Below are positions 57,445-64,000 of a stretch of DNA of 64,000 bases, piece after piece. A model generated the notes under the pieces. That model did not search any database, was not told where the DNA came from, and was given only the letters and a program-made list of their open reading frames with translations. Within the stretch, counting starts at the first letter, position 1. Each line of letters starts with the position of its first letter. The translations under genes and the position numbers were made by a program. This DNA is from Microplitis mediator (Eukaryota; Arthropoda; Insecta; Hymenoptera; Braconidae), in the NCBI RefSeq assembly GCF_029852145.1, contig NC_079974.1:11347041-11411040 (forward strand), in the 5' to 3' direction.

Positions 57445-59741
57445 ATGGACATTCTTCAGTGGAACATTAACGGATACCAACGAAGAAATCAGTTCCTCCA
57501 ACTACTGTTGGTAAACAGCAATCCGGATATCATTTGCTTACAAGAAACCAATTTAAAAAAAAACTACTGTGCGCAGATAAAGGGTTACAAATCGAGCTTT
57601 AAAAATAGAACCAATAAAACTCCCACGCAAGTGGAGGGGTAGCCATTTTTACTAAATCAAATATCTTCTTGAAAGAAGTACAAACTACCTCAGTATATGA
57701 AGCAATAGCAATCCAGATAAAACACCCTTTCACCTTAACTATATGCAATATATATTTACCAAACAGCTGCATTCTCGACATGTATGAGCTAACCAATCTC
57801 ACCAATCAGCTTCCCAAACCCTTTATCTTATTGGGTGATTTCAATAGCCACAACGAGCTCTGGGGTTATAGATCCACTGACTCCAGGGGCAGATTAATCG
57901 AGAAGTGGATCGAACTTCATGATGAGCTAGTTATCCTTAACAATGGGCAGCCTACCCACTTTAACGTTAATAATGAGTCAACCAGTGCAATTGATCTGAC
58001 CATAGCATCAGCGGAACTAACCTTAGATCTCAAGTGGGAAGCTCTGTATGATTTACATGACAGTGACCATTTCCCCATTTTTACCAGAATCATCAAAAAT
58101 CGACAAGAAGAAGATGCAGTATCGCAACCTAAGTGGATCCTGGACATGGCCAATTGGAGTCAATTCAAGGAGCTCATAGAAGAGGGACTCCCTAAACTCC
58201 ACTTTAAAAAAAATTCTATGTACTCCAACCCTGCCAACGCTAATTTCCAAGTAATTACCCAAATCCTCTCTGAATTCACAACTTTGATCCAGGAAGCAGC
58301 CACAACTAGTATACCAAAAACATCAGGTAAAAGTCACTCTAAAAAAATCCCCTGGCTTGACTCGACCTGTCGAGTGAAAATACGCATCTACAAGAAGCTA
58401 TTTCGAAAATACAAAAAGTCCAAAAGTGACGCTGACAAGATGAAGTTCAAGAAAGCAAGAGCAGAAGCAAGAAGAACGATCAAAGAAAAAGAAAAACAAT
58501 CCTGGCATGAGTATACCTTTTGACATTCGACTCTAAGCACACATGGACAACCCACATAAACGAATTATCAACCGAGTGCAAGAAAAGGTTAAACGTTATT
58601 AAAGTCTTATCGAGTACCAGTTGGGGAGCAGACCAGGAAAGTCTAATTAGAGTATACAGAGCTCTAATTCGGTCCAAGATTGACTACGGATCTATTTTCT
58701 ATGGTTCAGCAAACCCAAGAACCCTGAAGAAGCTCGAATCAATTCATAATACAGCTCTTAAGCTGTGCCTAGGAGCGTTCAGAACCACACCAGTGACCAA
58801 TCCTTGCCGAATCTCAGAAAAAACCACTAGAACTCAGAAGAATGGAATTAAGTATCATCTACGCAACTAACGCCCTATCGTCTTCCTTAAACCCAATGTA
58901 TTCCAAACTATCATAGAATGTCAATATCAGCCCATACCAAACTCACCCTAGACTTCCCAAACCACTAAAAATAAGACTCGGAGGATACTTGCAGTCTACG
59001 GGACTAAAATTAATACCCACCTACCAAAAAGGAGTCCATCCATTACCACCATAGAACAACACGGATATTCCTATCAATCTGGACCTAGCACAGTACTACA
59101 GACCAACTACCAGTGATCGTACATATAGACAACTTTTTATGGAATGCAGAAACACGTATGCTGATCATGATTTCTTGTACACGGATGGTTCTATCATTGA
59201 AGGTAAAGCAGGTTGCGCAGTGGTATCAGAATTCGATGATCTAAAGTCCATTAAGCTTCCCAACCAATGCTCCATAGATAGCTGCGAACTGTACACCCTG
59301 TCCCAAGCACTGGAGATTATCAAAGATGGCCCAATTCCAGCACGATACGTCATATGCTCAGATTCACTGTCTAGTCTAACTGCATTAAAAAACCGATTCA
59401 CAAAAAACCCGCAAATCCAGCTAATTCAATCGGTAGTCAACGAACTTCTGACTCGCGGAACCCACATTGTCATCTGTGGATCCCATCACACCAGGAAATC
59501 CCAGGTAATGAAAGAGCTGACGCTCTAGCAAAGAACGCTGCAAAAAATGAGGGCTGCCATGATGCTATTCCAGTCCAGATATTCGAAGCCAAAAAGTATA
59601 TCTATGAAGCAGTAAAGAACCATTGGAACCAAAAATGGCAAGCAACCCACTCCAAACTCCACACAGTAAGAAGCAACATACATGACTCTAGACCAATGAT
59701 CACCTCTGGTCGCAAAGACCAATGCACAATTACAAGACATC
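57445..59741 (+). pseudogene. LINE ORF2 lacking reverse transcriptase, truncated
   Basis: The endonuclease starts MDILQWNINGYQRRNQFLQL and DIICLQETNL, is shifted near 57640, and continues with LLGDFNSHNELWG, AIDLTIASAE and HDSDHFPIFTR. After RRTIKEKEKQSWHEY (58513) the text jumps directly to TFDSKHTWTTHINEL, which in this class lies after the palm. The whole polymerase core is therefore deleted. RNase H is present from 59139 (LYTDGSIIEGKAG, CELYTLSQAL, SDSLSSL) and breaks off at 59741 where a foldback arm begins. RNase H downstream of RT points to the I-group of LINEs. Confidence 0.88.
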
Positions 59742-60250
59742 GAGCTCTCAAAATCGATCAGAAGACTATTTTTTTTTATAAGCATGACATTAAAATGAAA
59801 ATGACTAGAAAACAATGCGGAATTCGGAAAAACTTTACTTGAAATAACTTCTAGGGAATAAAATTGTCTACAAAAAAGGTCTGACGATATTTTGTAATAA
59901 GTCTGATATTTTCGCCGGAAAAGTAGAAAATCTCAAAATTTAAAATGAATTCGACTTTAACCTCAAATAACTTTTGAACAAATAGATTCCTCAAAAAATG
60001 ATAAGATTCTTTTTTTGTAGAGCATTCAATTTCCTACAAAAACATGCCTACGAATTATCCCTATGACGCAGCGTTAGCTACTTATAAAAATCAGAAGACG
60101 TAAAAAAAATTGTTTCCGTGTTATTCTTATGGAAAATAGAAAAGTGCGATAGGGAACCTCTTAATGTTAATATTAAGAGCTCTAATTTTCACAGGCGTCT
60201 TTTTTGGATCAAAAAAAAAATCAAAAAAAATTTGTTATTTTTTGGATCAC
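59742..60250. mobile_element. Single arm of the foldback family (foldback 3-like)
   Basis: From GAGCTCTCAAAATCGATCAG it reproduces the half of foldback 3 that follows its centre, including AATGCGGAATTCGG, TTTTCGCCGGAAAAGTA, and TATTAAGAGCTC. It ends near TTGGATCACTCTACTATATA at the TA microsatellite. Its left border is precisely the palindrome centre and it truncates the LINE. Confidence 0.8.
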
Positions 60251-60252
60251 TC

Positions 60253-60369
<117 letters not shown>

Positions 60370-60710
60370 GTGGGGATAGGCTGCTCTGAGCACGCGGTAA
60401 AGGGGTTATGATAATCACGTGACCGCGACAGTACGTATGGCAACACAGTGATTACTGTAATTATTATTTCTTGTTGTTATTTGTAAATTCAAAATCAACA
60501 TCGAGTGTAAACAAGTGTCAATTTAATGACAAAATCATCAGCTATTATTACAAAATTGTGTACTAAAATTCGTGAAATTATTACAAATATTGACACGGAA
60601 TTTAATAAAAAAGATGAATAATTATAAAAATGTTTACTGTTTTTAATTATTAATAATTCTGTACCTACAACTGTGTATTAACTTAGTGACATTTTTTAAA
60701 ATTAATAATA

Positions 60711-60922
60711 GATGAGTATGAATGTAGCAGACATGGGAAAAATTTTAAATTATTAATAAATAGAGTAAATAATTTTAAAAAAAATATTTATAAAAATGCA
60801 CTTATTAATTTCAAAATTTTTCGAACGTGCATTTTTTAAAAATTTAATTCTATTAATTTTTTACTCTATTTATTAATAATTTTAAATTTGTCTGATGTCT
60901 GCTACATTCACACTCATAGTAA
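60711..60922. mobile_element. Inverted repeat of about 75 bp arms
   Basis: ATGAGTATGAATGTAGCAGA left and TCTGCTACATTCACACTCAT right bound a pair of arms (AAATTATTAATAAATAGAGT / its reverse complement). The spacer has TGCACTTATT and GTGCATTTTT. It is a MITE-like foldback next to the big inverted duplication. Confidence 0.7.
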
Positions 60923-61561
60923 TATTGATGATTAATATTAACACCGGCACACAAAAAAAAATAAGTTCTCTGTACTTTTGACGGGACCGATTTATTCCCA
61001 TGTATTTTGACCCGCTGAATCTGAATCCGAGGTCCGTTTAACCCGTACACCCTCAGATTTTTAGAAAACTTTAAAAAACCTCAAAACATCACAAAAATCG
61101 ACCGTTTATTAAATTTATAAATTTTCTAAACTCTAACTAAGCATGATTTTTATGTATTTCGGTCCTCCACATACTAACCTGAAGTTTATTTAAAACATTA
61201 GCCATATAAAGTCTGAGTAAATTCCAAAAAATTGCAAAAAAGCAAAAAAATTCGTAGTATTGTGATAAAAAAAATTTTATAGGGCTATATAAATAATTAT
61301 TTTCATGTATGTTTATCTGTCACATATAATTCTTGAACATCCATGGCTCAGACATCCCTAAAATTTTAAATAAATGGCAAAAATTCCCAAAAAATCGAAA
61401 AAAATAAAATTTGGTATAACAAAAATCAATTTTTAAATCGAAATAAATAAAAGAAATCATATTGATCGATCTGTGATATATATATAAAAAATATTTTGGC
61501 CTAAAACATAAAACAATTTTAATATGCTTCGAAAAATCTTTATAGAAACGTTATTTCAATA

Positions 61562-61753
61562 TTAATTCGTTCTCCGCTTATATCTAACCCTTTTGTCTTC
61601 AAATGTCCTACATAAAGGTTTTCTCTTTCGTTTCCTCATTTCTTCAGGTAGATCTCTCTGTAGTGTCCAACAGTGATCTGCCATCATATTGACATCCCAC
61701 TTACCTTGATAACGTTTTTTCATTACACTGATGTCCTGATGATTGATATACAA
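61562..61753 (-). pseudogene. Same conserved tail, minus copy
   Basis: The frame on the minus strand repeats the tail of the plus-strand copy from DISVM through KKRYQGKWDVNMMADHCW to the basic end, with K for E at one position. It lies entirely within the left arm of the inverted duplication and lacks the upstream NSKLHYLHFHL part. It is a consequence of the duplication, not an independent gene. Confidence 0.7.
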
Positions 61754-62045
61754 CTATGATACTTTAGGTTGCTTAATGAATTCCAAATTACACTATTTAC
61801 ATTTTCACCTTTCACACTTTCCTGAAAATCTTGGTGACTATAGTGAAGAGCAAGGTGAAAGATTCCATCAGGACATCAGTGTAATGGAAAAACGTTATCA
61901 AGGTAAGTGGGATGTCAATATGATGGCAGATCACTGTTGGACACTACAGAGAGATCTACCTGAAGAAATGAGGAAACGAAAGAGAAAACCTTTATGTAGG
62001 ACATTTGAGGACAAAAGGGTTAGATATAAGCGGAGAACGAATTAA
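61743..62045 (+). pseudogene. Conserved transposon-like C-terminal domain, plus copy
   Basis: The frame encodes NSKLHYLHFHLSHFPENLGD, then EEQGERFHQDISVMEKRYQG and KWDVNMMADHCWTLQRD, ending with a basic tail. I recognise the pattern (HFPxNxGxxSxExGERFHQDIxxMEKRYQGKW...MxADxCWxxxRD) from many arthropod genomes, where it is the last part of a large protein of probable transposon origin. I do not know its function. The first 40 codons lie in the unpaired centre and the last 60 in the right arm. A full-length protein is not present here, so it is a fragment. Confidence 0.7.
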
Positions 62046-62689
62046 TATTGAAATAACGTTTCTATAAAGATTTTTCGAAGCATATTAAAATTTTTTTATG
62101 TTTTAGGCCAAAATATTTCTTATATATATATCACAGATCGATCAATATGATTTCTTTTATTTATTTCGATTTAAAAATTGATTTTTGTTATACCAAATTT
62201 TATTTTTTTCGATTTTTTGGGAATTTTTGCCATTTATTTAAAATTTTAGGGATGTCTGAGCCATGGATGTTCAAGAATTATATGTGACAGATAAACATAC
62301 ATGAAAATAATTATTTATATAGCCCTATAAAATTTTTTTTATCACAATACTACGAATTTTTTTGCTTTTTTGCAATTTTTTGGAATTTACTCAGACTTTA
62401 TATGGCTAATGTTTTAAATAAACTTCAGGTTAGTATGTGGAGGACCGAAATACATAAAAATCATGCTTAGTTAGAGTTTAGAAAATTTATAAATTTAATA
62501 AACGGTCGATTTTTGTGATGTTTTGAGGTTTTTTAAAGTTTTCTAAAAATCTGAGGGTGTACGGGTTTAACGGACCTCGGATTCAGATTCAGCGGGTCAA
62601 AATACATGGGAATAAATCGGTCCCGTCAAAAGTACAGAGAACTTATTTTTTTTTGTGTGCCGGTGTAATTAATTAATTAATTATTGATA

Positions 62690-62945
62690 TCCTTAGCGTT
62701 CCTGAAATACGGTAAAAAACCGAAATTTCGGTGAATTTACGGTAAATTACCATAAAAAACCGTAATACCGTAGTATTCCGTATTGCTACCGAATTTTGCG
62801 GTAAAATTGCGGTATCCCACCGAATTTTCACGTAAAATTACGGTAAGTTACGGTAATCTACCGCAAAAATTCCGAAATGGGTATAAAATTCTTTTACGGT
62901 AAGCCTACCGTATTCTTACCGTAAATTTTTTGTCTGCCACCGTAG
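62690..62945. repeat. ACGGTA / TACCGT-rich tract
   Basis: About 25 occurrences of CGGTA, TACCG and their reverse complements within 250 bp, often as TTACGGTAA or TACCGTA palindromes spaced irregularly. It is not a regular tandem repeat. Confidence 0.8.
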
Positions 62946-63239
62946 AATACAGTTATCTAAATGTATTTCTGTAAATTTGGCAAGTACTTAAAGTTTTACT
63001 ACAATTTAATAACTTTTACCATCTGGGACTCAAAAATAAAAGGCTAGAAAAAATGGCTAAATCTACCAACAAATAAGATAAACATATCTTAGAAAATCTA
63101 CTACAATTCAGGTATGGATTAAATTGGAAATGCTGTGAGAAAAATGGACACAAAAAAGTTGATGTACTAACATTTTTCACTTTTATTTATTCATGGTGTC
63201 CAAAAATTGAAAGTATAGAAAATTTAAAGCTCACAAACC

Positions 63240-63560
63240 AATAAACGGATGTTTATGCAAGATTATTATGGTTGTAGGAAATTGAACGCTATACAAAAAA
63301 AATCTCTTATTATTTTGTGATAAATCCAACTGTTTAAAAGTTATTTGAGCTTAAAGTTAAGTTTATAGTGAATTTTGAGATCTTTTTATTTTTCCGGCAA
63401 AACTATCAGTCTTATCACAAAATGTCATAAAAATTTTTTTGAAGGTAATTTTATTCCTTCCAAATTATTACGAATAAAGTTTTTCGAAATTCTGCGTTGT
63501 TTTCTAGTTATTTTCATTTCAATGTCGAGCTCTTAAAAGCAATCAGAAAACTATTTTTTT
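63240..63560. mobile_element. Single arm of the foldback family
   Basis: It reproduces part of the foldback 1/3 arm in the orientation of the left half: GGTTGTAGGAAATTGAACGC, AAACTATCAGTCTTATCACA and ATGTCGAGCTCTTAAAAGCA, ending at the palindrome centre. The second arm is absent. Confidence 0.75.
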
Positions 63561-64000
63561 AAGTTTTTCTTTCTTTTAAGTTTCATACATTTGAATTTGC
63601 CGGGCTATTTTGAGACAGCTGAAACTTGAAACACGCTCCCTCGTGGGAATAGCTGAAACTTGCTCCCTCGCCAGATAATCAGCCATTAGATTTTCTGCGC
63701 AGTGTCTCCTGTTCATTTTATAAGCGTTACATTATTAAATAATTATCATTGTGGATTTAAATGATAAATCAATTGATTTCAAATAATTGAAACATGAAAA
63801 TTTATGTTATGTGATTTTTTACATTTTTTGCGTGAGAATATGCTTAACAAGTGATTATAATAATCATTTTAATTTTTGTTTATGACATGCTGAGTTTATT
63901 GGTTAAGTTTAACGTTGTTGTAAGAAGTTAGGAAAAATAATCAAATTCGATTTATTACGTGCTATTTACAAGAATTATTTTATTCTTAACTTGAATTTAA
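63561..64000. other. Right edge, nothing recognised
   Basis: A short direct repeat GAAACTTG...GCTCCCTCG (63626-63641 and 63655-63670) stands out. The rest is A+T-rich with no conserved frame. The missing 5' exons of Bre1 were not seen here. Confidence 0.45.

Larger units (their letters stand above)
60941..62666. mobile_element. 1.73 kb inverted duplication (transposon 3' end, both arms)
   Basis: Ends are ACACCGGCACACAAAAAAAA and its reverse complement. The left arm 60941-61740 and the right arm 61867-62666 match over their full length (about 800 bp each) with very few differences; the centre 61741-61866 is unpaired. Each arm contains, from inside outwards, the last 60 codons of the same conserved frame and then 600 bp of A+T-rich non-coding sequence to the terminus. 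The structure is what results from an inverted duplication of a transposon's 3' end. It could form a very long hairpin RNA. Confidence 0.88.

Overview
This 64 kb window is A+T-rich, intron-bearing, transposon-dense eukaryotic DNA. It looks like an insect genome, and a hymenopteran (perhaps a parasitoid wasp) is my best guess from the repeat style; that placement is inference. The only host gene I can support is Bre1 (the RNF20/RNF40 orthologue), the E3 ligase that monoubiquitinates histone H2B. It lies on the minus strand. Eight coding exons, all with AG/GT borders and compatible phases, run from 44333 down to 3745. They encode about 539 residues of the central and late coiled-coil part of the protein. 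The N-terminal exons must lie beyond the right edge (or be hidden to the right of 44.3 kb), and the C-terminal RING exon lies beyond the left edge. The whole window is therefore the inside of one gene whose introns (11.6, 14.4 and 11.9 kb, plus two open-ended ones) are filled with mobile DNA.

Layout. 0-3.7 kb: a small palindromic MITE, a GC-richer LTR-like stretch and a decayed transposase tail. 3.7-4.1 kb: Bre1 exon. 4.1-15.7 kb: a 1.9 kb TIR element, two tandem foldback elements beginning TATTAGGGTG, several copies of a CAGCGGGAAG-type repeat, a minisatellite and a CCCTGATT MITE. 15.75-15.87 kb: Bre1 exon. 16.1-16.9 kb: a nearly perfect 0.8 kb palindrome. 18.2-20.1 kb: more foldbacks. 20.7-27.1 kb: a three-deep nest made of foldback arms, a defective Ty1/copia retrotransposon and a 1.98 kb TIR element inside its coding region. 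27.1-30 kb: a long TA microsatellite, a tRNA-like SINE head, a palindrome and an LTR-like non-coding stretch. 30.3-32.4 kb: a cluster of five Bre1 exons. 33.6-35.8 kb: a CCCTG-ended element nested in a foldback. 38.7-41.6 kb: a decayed APE-type LINE on the minus strand, interrupted by a hAT-like MITE with a perfect 8 bp target duplication. 44.2 kb: Bre1 exon. 44.9-46.3 kb: the C-terminal half of an R2/R4-like LINE with a restriction-like endonuclease. 47.1-47.5 kb: pogo/Tigger transposase fragment. 48.6-54.1 kb: an RTE-type LINE split by an insertion. 56.2-59.7 kb: an I/Jockey-group LINE that has lost its reverse transcriptase and is cut off by a foldback arm. 60.9-62.7 kb: a 1.7 kb inverted duplication carrying the same conserved coding tail on both strands.

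No transposon protein appears intact, so the mobile elements here look inactive in their coding capacity. The strongest leads for unusual biology are the two long hairpin-forming loci (16.1-16.9 and 60.9-62.7 kb), which lie inside a presumably transcribed gene and could fold into double-stranded RNA, and a related set of foldback elements that recurs at least seven times. I did not find a CRISPR array, rRNA, an operon or a clear new multigene system.
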